DNA of 26,854 nt from an uncultured Bacilli bacterium. Its GTDB lineage: Bacteria; Bacillota_I; Bacilli_A; RF39; UBA660. Below the pieces are notes generated by a model, which searched no databases, was not told where the DNA came from, and was given only the letters and a program-made list of their open reading frames with translations. The position numbers were made by a program, and so were the translations under genes. Where the stretch lies: the NCBI GenBank assembly GCA_910588025.1, contig CAJUQG010000017.1, positions 1-26,854 on the forward strand, given 5' to 3'. Of this stretch, positions 6,434 to 14,691 are shown piece by piece (position 1 is the stretch's first letter; every line of letters begins with the position of its first letter).

Positions 6434-8497
6434 ATGAAAAAATGTGCAAATTGGATATCAAACCATAGTTTATTAATTGTTATTATTTCTTGTTTACTTT
6501 TAATACCATCTATATATGGATATAATAACACAAAAATAAATTATGATATTCTCTCTTATTTACCAGAAGATATTGAAACGATCAAAGGTCAAGAGATATT
6601 AACCAATGAGTTTGATATCGGATCATTTTCATTTATTTTAACAGATTCAAAAAACAACCAGAACCTGTTAAAATTAGAAGAAAAAATAAAAAAAATTGAA
6701 GGAGTAAATCAAGTATTAAGTATCGCTGATTTAGCAGATGCTAGTATTCCTATCGAAATGCTTCCAAGTAATTTATTAGAAAAAGTATACCAAGGAGAAA
6801 AAACACTTATCTTAGTAACATTTCATACAGCAATATCGGATGAAACAACAACTAATGCCATTGAAACACTTCGCAATATGGTAGCAGAAGATAGCATTAG
6901 CGGAATGAGTGCAATGGTTTTAGATACTGCTAATATTTCGAAAAGTGAAATGAGTATTTATATTCTTTTATCAGTATTATTTTGCTTTATTGTCTTAATA
7001 ATATCTACTGATTCTTATTTAATACCTATATTTTTACTTGGTAATATTGGGTTTGCTATTCTTTATAATATGGGATCTAATATCTTTTTAGGTCAAATAT
7101 CCTATATCACAGAAGCGATTACCGCTGTCTTACAACTTGGAGTAACTATGGATTTTTCAATTTTTCTTTATCACAAATATGAACAAAACAAAAAAACACA
7201 ACAAGATAAGAAAAAAGCTATGACAGAGGCAATTAAAGAAACCTTTCATTCAGTAATAGGGTCATCTTTTACAACCATCGCAGGATTTTTAGCATTATGT
7301 GCAATGAGTTTAGCACTTGGTAGTGATATTGGTCTTGTTATGGCTAAAGGTGTAGTTTGTGGATTAATCTGTGTTCTCACTCTTTTCCCAGCTCTACTTC
7401 TAGTTTTTGATAAATATGTTGAAAAAACAAAACATAAAGTCATTATGCCAAATTTTCAAAAAATGCAAAATTTTGCCATAAAATATCACAAATATATCAT
7501 CATTATATTTTTAATCATTTTAATTCCAGCTATCATTGGTAATAAAAATGTTGAAGTATATTATAAACTAGATGAATCTTTACCTGAAACATTACCTAGT
7601 CGAATTGCTAACACCGAACTAGCAAATAAATTTGGTATTGTTTCTCCAAATATTATTTTAATTGATAAAAACTTAAGCTCACCGCTCTTTAGTAAATTAT
7701 TAAATGAACTAAATAATATGGAAGGAATAACAGAAATTCTTGCCCCATCTTCTTTAGAAAATTTGGGACTTCCACTAGATATGTTACCATCAGAAATTAC
7801 AAATATTTTTAAAAATGATAACTATCAACTTCTATTAGTGAACTCTGAATATCCTACCGCAAGTAATGAATTAAATCATCAAATAGAAGAAATTTCTAAA
7901 ATTATAAAAAGTTATGATTCGAAAGCAATTATTGCTGGGGAAGGTGCACTAACCAAAGATTTAGTAGAAATTGCCGATCATGATTTTAAAATGGTAAATT
8001 ACATTTCTATTATAATTATTTTCATCTTAATGTTAATCGTTTTAAAGTCATTTAGTTTACCAATTATTTTAGTCATAGTAATTGAATTTGCAATATTTAC
8101 GAATATGGCGATTGCTTATTTTACAGGTACTACACTTCCCTTTATAGCATCAATTGTAGTTGGTACAATTCAACTTGGAGCTACAATTGATTATGCAATC
8201 TTAATGGCTACAACATATTTAGAAGAAAGAAAACAAAATCAAAAAGAAAAAGCTATGAGGAATACCCTAGAAAAAACGATTCCCTCTATAATTGTATCTG
8301 CCTTGTGTTTCTTTGCCGCTACTTTTGGAGTAGCTACTTACTCTAAAATCGATATGATTGGATCAATCTGTGACTTATTATCACGAGGAGCTATTATTAG
8401 TATGTTAGTCGTTTCTTTATTACTACCAGCTCTATTGCTCTTATTTGACAAAATAATTTTAAAAACCACCATAGGTATGAAAGAAGGAAAAATATGA
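6434..8497 (+). CDS. MMPL/RND-like exporter
   Basis: Membrane protein of 687 residues with the duplicated RND-type layout: one TM helix, an extracytoplasmic domain, five TM helices, then the same again. Each half carries the matching helix pair with an acidic residue (LGVTMDFSIFLYHKYE in the first half, LGATIDYAILMATTYLEE in the second), typical of MmpL/YdfJ proteins and probably used for proton coupling. Start at ATG 6434, with AAGGAGG 5-6 nt upstream; a TTG six codons earlier lacks a site. The stop overlaps the next start as ATGA, so the two products are made together. Control by the divergent TetR is likely. Substrate unknown; lipids, lipopeptides or amphiphilic drugs are known for the family. 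Confidence 0.88.
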   Translation: MKKCANWISNHSLLIVIISCLLLIPSIYGYNNTKINYDILSYLPEDIETIKGQEILTNEFDIGSFSFILTDSKNNQNLLKLEEKIKKIEGVNQVLSIADLADASIPIEMLPSNLLEKVYQGEKTLILVTFHTAISDETTTNAIETLRNMVAEDSISGMSAMVLDTANISKSEMSIYILLSVLFCFIVLIISTDSYLIPIFLLGNIGFAILYNMGSNIFLGQISYITEAITAVLQLGVTMDFSIFLYHKYEQNKKTQQDKKKAMTEAIKETFHSVIGSSFTTIAGFLALCAMSLALGSDIGLVMAKGVVCGLICVLTLFPALLLVFDKYVEKTKHKVIMPNFQKMQNFAIKYHKYIIIIFLIILIPAIIGNKNVEVYYKLDESLPETLPSRIANTELANKFGIVSPNIILIDKNLSSPLFSKLLNELNNMEGITEILAPSSLENLGLPLDMLPSEITNIFKNDNYQLLLVNSEYPTASNELNHQIEEISKIIKSYDSKAIIAGEGALTKDLVEIADHDFKMVNYISIIIIFILMLIVLKSFSLPIILVIVIEFAIFTNMAIAYFTGTTLPFIASIVVGTIQLGATIDYAILMATTYLEERKQNQKEKAMRNTLEKTIPSIIVSALCFFAATFGVATYSKIDMIGSICDLLSRGAIISMLVVSLLLPALLLLFDKIILKTTIGMKEGKI

Positions 8498-10098
8498 AAA
8501 AAAGTCAAAAACTATTAAACTTAACTTTAATCACTGGACTTGCTTTAAGTCCTCTCTCTGTAAAAGCTCTTCAAAAAACAGAAAACATCTATTCTAACTT
8601 ACATTCTGATGGATCTTCTTACCAAACAGTCGTATCCAGTCACCTTTCTTGGATAGATGAAGGAGATGTGGAAGATGATAGTGAATTAAAAGATATTTTA
8701 AACATTAATGGAGAAGAAAAATTTTCGCAAAATGGAACAAAATTATCTTGGAAATCACTAGGAAAAGACATTTTTTATCAAGGAAAAACGGAAAAACCAC
8801 AGCCAATTAAAACTGAAATAAAATACTTTCTAAATGACGAAGAAAAAAGTATAGAAGAAATGCTTGGAAAAGAAGGTAAAGTTCGAATTGAATTTACTTT
8901 CCATAATGACTTAAAAAATATAGTTCGTGTAAATGGTATCAACACCGAAATTCACACCCCTTTTGTTACAACCGTTGGAACAATGCTTGATAGTACTAAT
9001 AATAAAAAAATACAAATTACAAACGGAAAAGTAATTAGCACTGGAAATCGCAACATGATTGTTGGTTTAGCATCTCCTGGTCTTTACGAAAGTATTGGCT
9101 TAAAAGAACTACAAAACTTAAATAATATTACACTAAGTTATGAAACAACTAACTTTTCATTAAATAGTATTTATATTGTTTCTACACCTAAATTATTAGA
9201 AGAAACAGATTTAAGTATCTTTAACAAAATGGATTCTTTATATGATAATGTACAAGAACTTCAAAAGAATATGGACAAACTAGAACAAGGAATTATTGAA
9301 TTAGAAAAAGGAACTACTTCCCTAACAACCGGAACTAATGAACTAGTAAATGGCATAAAAAATGCTACCAATGCTTTAGAAGAATTAAAGAATGGAGCAA
9401 TCTCATTAGATAACGGATTAAAACAAATTTTATTTTCCCTTGAAAATGCAGAACAAGAAATTGCAAAAATGAATTTAACTGAATCTTTAACAAAATTATC
9501 AACTTTAAAAAATCAAAACACGGTAACTATAAATAGTTTAATTTCTAAAACTGGTTATACTATAGAAGAATTAAACAACTTCTATATCCAAAATGATTTA
9601 GCAAATTATAAAGGCACAGATGAAACTCTTCAAAATATAAAATCTACTTATGAATTAATTGTCTTATTACAAACTAATAATGAAGCTATAAATACAACAA
9701 TTACCAACTTAAAAAAGATAAACAATCAATTAAATTCTCTTATAATAAATTTAAAAGATGCCATTACTACTACATCAAAAGGTGCTACAACTTTATCAAA
9801 TGGACTTAATGAGTTAAAAAATGGTTTAAACAAAATTCATAATGGCGCTATCTCCTTAAATAATGGAGCAACCGAATTAAATAAGGGAGCAAACTCTTTA
9901 AAAGATGGTGCGTCTGAATTCAACAAACAAGGCATTAATAAATTAAATATGTATGTAAAAACCGTAAAAAATTACACCAATAAATTAGAAGCTATGTTAG
10001 CTTTAAGTGAAAATTATAAAGGTTTTACTTCTCAAAATAGTAATTCAACAAATTTTATTTCTACTGTTAAATCAACAAAAATAACTTATCAAAGATAG
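8494..10098 (+). CDS. Secreted coiled-coil partner of the MMPL exporter
   Basis: Protein of 534 residues with a signal peptide (MKKSQK, then a hydrophobic stretch ending near A-x-A/L at about residue 25). The first ~240 residues look like a beta-rich domain. The rest is helical with two blocks of repeated 'L-x-x-G-x-x-x-L-x-x-G' units (about 264-310 and 425-480; LSNGLNELKNGLNKIHNGA, LNNGATELNKGANSLKDGA). Such glycine-spaced heptads are found in YhgE/Pip proteins and in partners of MMPL transporters. No C-terminal TM anchor is visible. Start overlaps the exporter stop (ATGA), so a physical partnership is likely: an extracytoplasmic tether or adaptor. The stop codon sits inside a terminator stem. 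Confidence 0.72.
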   Translation: MKKSQKLLNLTLITGLALSPLSVKALQKTENIYSNLHSDGSSYQTVVSSHLSWIDEGDVEDDSELKDILNINGEEKFSQNGTKLSWKSLGKDIFYQGKTEKPQPIKTEIKYFLNDEEKSIEEMLGKEGKVRIEFTFHNDLKNIVRVNGINTEIHTPFVTTVGTMLDSTNNKKIQITNGKVISTGNRNMIVGLASPGLYESIGLKELQNLNNITLSYETTNFSLNSIYIVSTPKLLEETDLSIFNKMDSLYDNVQELQKNMDKLEQGIIELEKGTTSLTTGTNELVNGIKNATNALEELKNGAISLDNGLKQILFSLENAEQEIAKMNLTESLTKLSTLKNQNTVTINSLISKTGYTIEELNNFYIQNDLANYKGTDETLQNIKSTYELIVLLQTNNEAINTTITNLKKINNQLNSLIINLKDAITTTSKGATTLSNGLNELKNGLNKIHNGAISLNNGATELNKGANSLKDGASEFNKQGINKLNMYVKTVKNYTNKLEAMLALSENYKGFTSQNSNSTNFISTVKSTKITYQR

Positions 10099-10114
10099 TT
10101 TTTCTATCTTTTTT
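10091..10114 (+). terminator. Terminator of the exporter operon
   Basis: Stem AAAGATAG/CTATCTTT (8 bp) with a T5 loop and a T-run. The TAG stop of the coiled-coil gene forms the end of the first arm. It overlaps the end of the convergent small gene. Confidence 0.7.
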
Positions 10115-10340
10115 AATTGCCTAAAACTGTAATAAGTTCTCGATAAACGTGGTCAATGATTTCTTGATCAAAAGCATCCAATGAAATGGTAATTCCTTGA
10201 TTAGCTAAATGAATAATAAATTCTACACAAGCATTTGTATAAGGAAATTGCTCACTATTCTCATTTAATTCTTGGATTAAAATATTTTCAAAATCTTCAA
10301 CTACTTCATGAATAAATGATTTTATAACTTCTTTTTGCAT
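10113..10340 (-). CDS. Small hypothetical protein, 75 aa
   Basis: Acidic, helical protein of 75 residues (many E and D; FIHEVVEDFENILIQELNEN, VEFIIHLANQG). I do not recognise the family. Coding status is supported by its own strong promoter (10370-10397) and the ATG at 10340, although the ribosome-binding site is poor (GAAGGG about 16 nt upstream). It converges on the exporter operon. Confidence 0.6.
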   Translation of the reverse strand: MQKEVIKSFIHEVVEDFENILIQELNENSEQFPYTNACVEFIIHLANQGITISLDAFDQEIIDHVYRELITVLGN

Positions 10341-10369
10341 ACTATCTTTTACTACCCTTCTCTAATTTA

Positions 10370-10397
10370 ATTTTATTAAAAAAACATAAAATGTCAA
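10370..10397 (-). promoter_or_regulatory. Promoter of the 75-aa gene
   Basis: Consensus TTGACA (10392-10397), a 16-bp spacer and TAAAAT (10370-10375) on the minus strand, 30 bp before the ATG. This is the best -35 match in its neighbourhood. Confidence 0.65.
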
Positions 10398-10427
10398 CAC
10401 CATATTGCAAAAAAGCAACGTAACTTG

Positions 10428-10985
10428 TCAATTATGCAACAGTTCTTTTTCTTTTTGAAAACGATTTAAAAATCCATTTGCATCAAGAATCATATTTTGA
10501 AATTCTGTTTCCATATTAAGTCCATGAAAACTAGCAATTTGGAATGAAATAGTAAACAGTAAAAAAATACAATGTTGAATAAAAGAATCAATAGAATCAA
10601 AACCTTTTCTAGGTTTTAAAAACCGATAACCATACTTTTCCATAATAGATTCATTTAATTGACCAAAGATAATTGGTAAACTCATCCAGTTAAATTCAGA
10701 TACCTCTTGAAAATCTTTAATTTCAAAAAAATTAATATTCATACTATTTGCTAAAGCCATTAACTGTAAAAGGACATCAGAAAGTTCATCCCCTAAATTA
10801 TTAAAAACACGCCCTTGCTCTGAAACAACATCATTTCGATAAATAATATTGTAGATTTGTCCAATTTGTACTCCAAGTTCATTTAATATGATTAATGGTC
10901 CCCAATCTTTTTCTCTTGTTGTAGAAAACGCTTCACTTAAATGAAGTGCAGGTTTGTAAAATTTATTTAAAAACGATAGAATCAT
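10428..10985 (-). CDS. MazG-like all-alpha NTP pyrophosphohydrolase relative
   Basis: All-helical protein of 185 residues. The segment FNNLGDELSDVLLQLMALANSMNI (about 61-84) matches the second MazG motif (E-x-x-D: E67 and D70) followed by the usual 'L-A-N-x-x-x-I'. The first motif, normally E-E-x-x-E, is weak: ILNELGVQIG keeps only E36. Metal binding may thus be altered or lost. MazG-fold enzymes hydrolyse (d)NTPs to NMP and PPi and often clean up damaged or modified nucleotides. The start overlaps the stop of the radical SAM gene (ATGA), so the pair is translationally coupled. A house-cleaning or nucleotide-modifying partnership is inference. Confidence 0.6.
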   Translation of the reverse strand: MILSFLNKFYKPALHLSEAFSTTREKDWGPLIILNELGVQIGQIYNIIYRNDVVSEQGRVFNNLGDELSDVLLQLMALANSMNINFFEIKDFQEVSEFNWMSLPIIFGQLNESIMEKYGYRFLKPRKGFDSIDSFIQHCIFLLFTISFQIASFHGLNMETEFQNMILDANGFLNRFQKEKELLHN

Positions 10986-12100
10986 ATTTTTTCCTCCTTT
11001 AATATGTATGGTTCCCCATGAAAAGCAACATATTTTATATCATTACATTTTTGATTCATAAATACAGAAATCTCAAGCATATGAGATAAATAAATATAAT
11101 CAAGAGAGTTTAATGGTTCTCCAAACAATTCTAATGTATTATTTTTATGAATTTTAAAGGTATAAATTGATGTTACTCCTATTTTATTTAAATAATAATT
11201 TAATTGTCTTTGTATCCTTTTTTGATTCAAACAAAAAGCAACACGACATCTTTCGCGTTGCTCATTACTACAATGACAACTATTGCATTCTTTAGATTTA
11301 TAATAAATACGACAAGGTCGCTTTAAAACAGTTTGATATGCACAAGTATTAATTCGATAAAATAACTGTGCATGTTGATAATCTTTATAAAAATAATTCC
11401 AAGCAGATTCTGGCCACACAGAAGAATATTTAGATAAAGAAACACCCTTATAATTTTTAAAAAAGGAAAAATAATTTTTACAATTTCCATCTAACATCAA
11501 CCCCGTTACAACCGAAATAGGCGTATATAAATGAACATAATCCAATACTTGTTGTATTTGTTTGGGATCAGAATTTTGTGAAATAAAAGGTCTAAAATAA
11601 TGAACTATGGGTATTCCATATTTTTTTAATCTTGAAAAATTTTCACGTAACCTCTCATGATTAACACGAGGTTCCATATCACTCCCTAAACCAGAATAAC
11701 TTAAATAAACAACTATTGTATAACCAGATTCAATCATTTGCTGAAATCGCGTCAAAACACTATCTGGAATAAAACACTTTGTAATCACGACTAAATCATT
11801 TTTGATGTGTTGCTCTTCAATAATATTCAAAGTTTCCATAAGATAATTAATATTAGCTTGATTCAAAAAAATATCTGTGTTGGGATACAAACAAATAGGT
11901 AATTTAATATCATAATACTTAAATTGAAGAAGTTCTTCTACGACTTCTTTTGGCGTTGCATAATAATGTGGATATGCACAATTTTTCTTAGTGCCCAGAA
12001 AACAATATTTACAAGCATTTGTACAACCGACAACAGAATTGAGCGCTAACCAGCTATTATGTAATTCAACATTTGCTCTTTTATGATTATTATAATTCAT
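10982..12100 (-). CDS. Radical SAM protein with extra Cys cluster
   Basis: Protein of 372 residues from ATG 12100, which has GGAGG 7 nt upstream; the longer in-frame reading starting at 12145 lacks a site. The core motif GCTNACKYCFLG gives C26-x3-C30-x2-C33, the SAM-cleaving [4Fe-4S] ligands. The lead-in NSVVGC resembles the spore-photoproduct-lyase/Rv2578c-like group. A C-terminal set of cysteines (about C253, C263, C272, C275, C277, C285, C290) contains ECNSCHC and could bind a second Fe-S cluster. It is coupled by ATGA overlap to a MazG-like gene. The LysR gene lies just upstream with its terminator between. Substrate unknown. Confidence 0.75.
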   Translation of the reverse strand: MNYNNHKRANVELHNSWLALNSVVGCTNACKYCFLGTKKNCAYPHYYATPKEVVEELLQFKYYDIKLPICLYPNTDIFLNQANINYLMETLNIIEEQHIKNDLVVITKCFIPDSVLTRFQQMIESGYTIVVYLSYSGLGSDMEPRVNHERLRENFSRLKKYGIPIVHYFRPFISQNSDPKQIQQVLDYVHLYTPISVVTGLMLDGNCKNYFSFFKNYKGVSLSKYSSVWPESAWNYFYKDYQHAQLFYRINTCAYQTVLKRPCRIYYKSKECNSCHCSNEQRERCRVAFCLNQKRIQRQLNYYLNKIGVTSIYTFKIHKNNTLELFGEPLNSLDYIYLSHMLEISVFMNQKCNDIKYVAFHGEPYILKEEKI

Positions 12101-12132
12101 ACCAAAACCTCCTAATTTTTTACAAAGAAAAA

Positions 12133-12149
12133 GCAAGTTTCTCACTTGC
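12133..12149 (-). terminator. Terminator after the LysR gene
   Basis: Stem GCAAGT/ACTTGC (6 bp) with a 5-nt loop, followed on the minus strand by TTTTTCTTT. It lies inside the 58-bp gap between the LysR stop and the radical SAM start. A possible promoter (TTGTTC, 17 bp, TATTAA) sits upstream within the LysR 3' end, so the hairpin may also act as a leader attenuator. Confidence 0.6.
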
Positions 12150-12158
12150 CTATCTTTT

Positions 12159-13025
12159 TTAATACATATCGATTAATTCTTGAACAATTGGCGTTATATT
12201 ATCTTTATTATAAGCAATTGCTACTTCACATGGACAATCTAGCTCAACAATTTGTAAATCAGATTCTTGTTCTACGGTTTCCTTTAAAGCAAAACCTAAT
12301 CCAAACCCTTCTTTTGTATAAAGCAACATTTGTTCAAAAGAATTGATCTCATAACTTCGTTTAAATGTTAATTTATTTTTTTTTAAATACTCATTTAACA
12401 CTTTTCTCTCATCCGTATTACTCACGGGAATTACAAAAGAACAATCTTCTATATTAGAAAAGTGATATTTTTCTGGATTATAAAAAAAACAATAATTAGA
12501 ATGAAATAAAGATCGTACTATCACATTATCATTATATGGATGATAAGAATTTTGCAATTTACATAGAATAAAATCATAAGAATATTGTAACAAACCTTTC
12601 CATAAAAGCTCCAAACTATCACGATTAATCTTAATATTGATGTTCGGAAATTTATCGGTAAATATTCGTAACTTATCCTTTAATAAAATATTTTCTAAGT
12701 CAAAAGATACTCCTAGAGAAACTTTAAAAAGATTGGTTTCCACTCCTTGAAAATAATTTTTTTCAACTAATATGATTTCGTTATATATTTTTTCGTATTT
12801 TTCATATAAATATTTTCCTGTTTCTGTAAATTTCATTTCTTTACTCTTAGAATCCAATAAAACTAATTTAGTATTAAAATTAGCTTCCAATTGTTTAATA
12901 TGTCTTGATACATAACTAGTATCTACTTCGAGTTTCCGACTTGCTTCCGTCATATTACGAGATTGTCCCAATACTGCAAAGGTCCGAATATAGTCTAAAT
13001 TCATTTTTTTAGATTTTAAAGACAT
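12159..13025 (-). CDS. LysR-family transcriptional regulator
   Basis: Protein of 288 residues, the usual LTTR length. The N-terminal winged HTH is clear: MNLDYIRTFAVLGQSRNMTEASRKLEVD (about 8-35), then TSYVSRHIKQLEANFNTKLVLLD (36-58) and FTETGKYLYEKYEKI. The C-terminal part is a LysR substrate-binding domain (about 95-288), with SYDFILCKLQ and VIPVSNTDERKVL as landmarks. Start at ATG 13025 after GGAGTGAG; a later ATG (MNLDYI) is an alternative. A TATAAT lies at 13065-13070. It is transcribed toward the radical SAM-MazG pair in the same direction rather than divergently, which is less usual for LTTRs; it may still control that pair. Confidence 0.88.
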   Translation of the reverse strand: MSLKSKKMNLDYIRTFAVLGQSRNMTEASRKLEVDTSYVSRHIKQLEANFNTKLVLLDSKSKEMKFTETGKYLYEKYEKIYNEIILVEKNYFQGVETNLFKVSLGVSFDLENILLKDKLRIFTDKFPNINIKINRDSLELLWKGLLQYSYDFILCKLQNSYHPYNDNVIVRSLFHSNYCFFYNPEKYHFSNIEDCSFVIPVSNTDERKVLNEYLKKNKLTFKRSYEINSFEQMLLYTKEGFGLGFALKETVEQESDLQIVELDCPCEVAIAYNKDNITPIVQELIDMY

Positions 13026-13079
13026 AATCTCACTCCACTTACATCTAAATTGCTTTGTAAATTCATTATATCAAAAAAA

Positions 13080-13095
13080 ATCTTCAAAGGAAGAT
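13080..13095 (-). terminator. Terminator after the RinA-like gene
   Basis: ATCTTC/GAAGAT (6 bp) with a CTTT loop, followed on the minus strand by eight T. It begins 4 bp after the stop codon and lies just upstream of the LysR promoter region. Confidence 0.65.
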
Positions 13096-13098
13096 CTT

Positions 13099-13617
13099 TT
13101 ACATTGTAATATTTTTTATAAATTGAAACTCAAAATATACTTTTACCAAACAACTTTTTTTAATTTTTTGTAATGTCATTCGACTAATTCCTAATTTATC
13201 ACTTATAAAATCCTCAGAACGATGCCCAAAAAAAGAATCAACGAAATAAACTGCTTCTTGATTGGATAATTTGGTAGCAAGTGTTAATATCGCTTGATAA
13301 AAACGTTCAAGCCACAAATACTGATCCATATGATTATTAATAAAATTTCCAATTGGATCGTTATTTTTATTTCCTCCTTGAACACAAACATCGTTTGAAA
13401 TAACTTTAGAACAATAATTATAAGAAAAAGGATAAGAATACTTCATTTCTTGAAATTGTTCAAATATCTTATTTAATTCTTTTCTCATATTTTTGTGATA
13501 ATATTGTAATATGATAGAGTCTTGAAGAAGCTCTGAATATTCTTCATATTTTTCACAAGTTTTTAATATGACATTAGGTAATTCTAGCAAATCATTTAAA
13601 GATAACGAGCTAATCAA
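13099..13617 (-). CDS. Phage-type (RinA/ArpU-like) HTH regulator
   Basis: Protein of 172 residues. The C-terminal segment NQEAVYFVDSFFGHRSEDFISDKLGISRMTLQKIKKSCLVKV (about 119-160, read in parts) has the sigma-70 region-4-like HTH order found in RinA, ArpU and other phage late-gene regulators; the N-terminal ~100 residues are helical. Such regulators normally control phage packaging or lysis genes. Start is a TTG at 13617 after GGTGG, supported by a promoter at 13725-13752. No phage structural genes are present, so this may be a domesticated or orphaned regulator. An RNA polymerase sigma-like factor is the alternative. Confidence 0.55.
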   Translation of the reverse strand: MISSLSLNDLLELPNVILKTCEKYEEYSELLQDSIILQYYHKNMRKELNKIFEQFQEMKYSYPFSYNYCSKVISNDVCVQGGNKNNDPIGNFINNHMDQYLWLERFYQAILTLATKLSNQEAVYFVDSFFGHRSEDFISDKLGISRMTLQKIKKSCLVKVYFEFQFIKNITM

Positions 13618-13724
13618 TATATCACCACCAAATCCCCAACAAATTTTCTAATTATAATAATTGGAAAATTATGGAAAGTCAAATAAAAAATGAACTTATT
13701 TCGAAAATAAATCCATTTTAACAT

Positions 13725-13768
13725 ATTATATTCAACTATCTGCTAATGTCTAGACTAACAATTGTCTA
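13725..13768 (-). promoter_or_regulatory. Promoter and dyad upstream of the RinA-like gene
   Basis: Minus-strand TAGACA (13747-13752, five of six -35 matches), a 16-bp spacer and TATAAT (13725-13730). An interrupted dyad, TAGAC/GTCTA with 8 bp between (13751-13768), overlaps the -35 edge and could be an operator. The untranslated leader of about 105 bp down to the TTG start has no gene. Confidence 0.5.
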
Positions 13769-13810
13769 TTTTTTGTATAAAACTTGTAACATTTTTATAT
13801 AAAAATCTAT

Positions 13811-14676
13811 CTAGTACAAAATTGAAAAAGTGATTCTGCATTTTTTGTTAATATATATATCCGTCCGATCCTTTTCTTGTGGATTTAAATATTTATTATT
13901 ATATCCTTTTAAAAAAGACTCACTAACATCACCATCAACAGGTTGAAATTATAAATTCATTAATTCATCACAACAATACATATCGGCAAAATCTACAAGT
14001 CCTGAAATTTTGTCTTCCAAAACCAAAACATTCCCATACCACATATCCGTATTAGTTAATCGTGCAGATGGCACATTAATAAGAGAACTTTGATAATGAT
14101 GTAAAATCGACTGTATTTTTAAATATATTTTGGGATCCAAACAATTTAAACGTCAAGCATCATCAAACAATTTATGAAATAAATATACTACGAAATCATA
14201 ATTATTTTTAAAAATAGTTCCTGGTTGATTTGGAAGAAAATAAAATCCACATTTATTAGAACTAATTTGATTTGCGAGACATTCCAGTTGATATTGAATA
14301 CTATCTACATCACGCTGATTCATATTAGATCTAGCAAATAAATAATTAAGTCCTGGTACATAGCTCATACAAATATAAGGAAAAGAAATAATTTCACGAG
14401 TATCATCAAAAAAAAATAAATTCAGGAGCGGGAATATGTTGAGAATTCATTAATTGTAACATTAATGCTTCCCACCACATAATATTTTGATCAATACTAA
14501 CTAACTTAGATAAATCCTTTGAATCAACCTTTACTACAAAATGAAAATTTCCATCAGAAATTAGATACCTCATTTTTAAAACCTCCACTTAAAACTTTTA
14601 TATCTAAAATAGAAGATTTTTTATGAAATACTTTTTCATAAATCTTTTGAATATCTTTTACAGAAATCTTCGCCAT
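13811..14676 (-). pseudogene. Aminoglycoside/sugar kinase-like (APH fold), four lesions
   Basis: Reading from an ATG at 14676 with a good AAGGAG site, the pieces join into one APH/choline-kinase-like protein of about 288 residues: LSGGFKNEV (glycine-rich loop), DGNFHFVVKVD (Lys), the catalytic region LTNTDMWYGNVLVLEDKISG and LVDFADMY. In the catalytic loop the usual H-x-D has become N-x-D. Lesions: a frameshift near 14565 (GGFKNEV/YLISDG), a one-base gain in a run of nine T at 14408-14416, an in-frame TGA at 14153-14155, and an in-frame TAA at 13949-13951. A further 45 codons remain open after the TAA. It lies 15 bp after the glycosyltransferase gene and was probably in one operon with it. 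Non-functional in my view. Confidence 0.82.
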
Positions 14677-14691
14677 ATTTTATTCTCCTTT

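Noticed and set aside
10982..12100. Radical SAM protein as a prokaryotic viperin
   Set aside because: Although CxxxCxxC and a nucleotide-type neighbour fit loosely, the lead-in NSVVGCTNAC and the cysteine-rich C terminus resemble other radical SAM groups, and no nucleotide kinase is adjacent.
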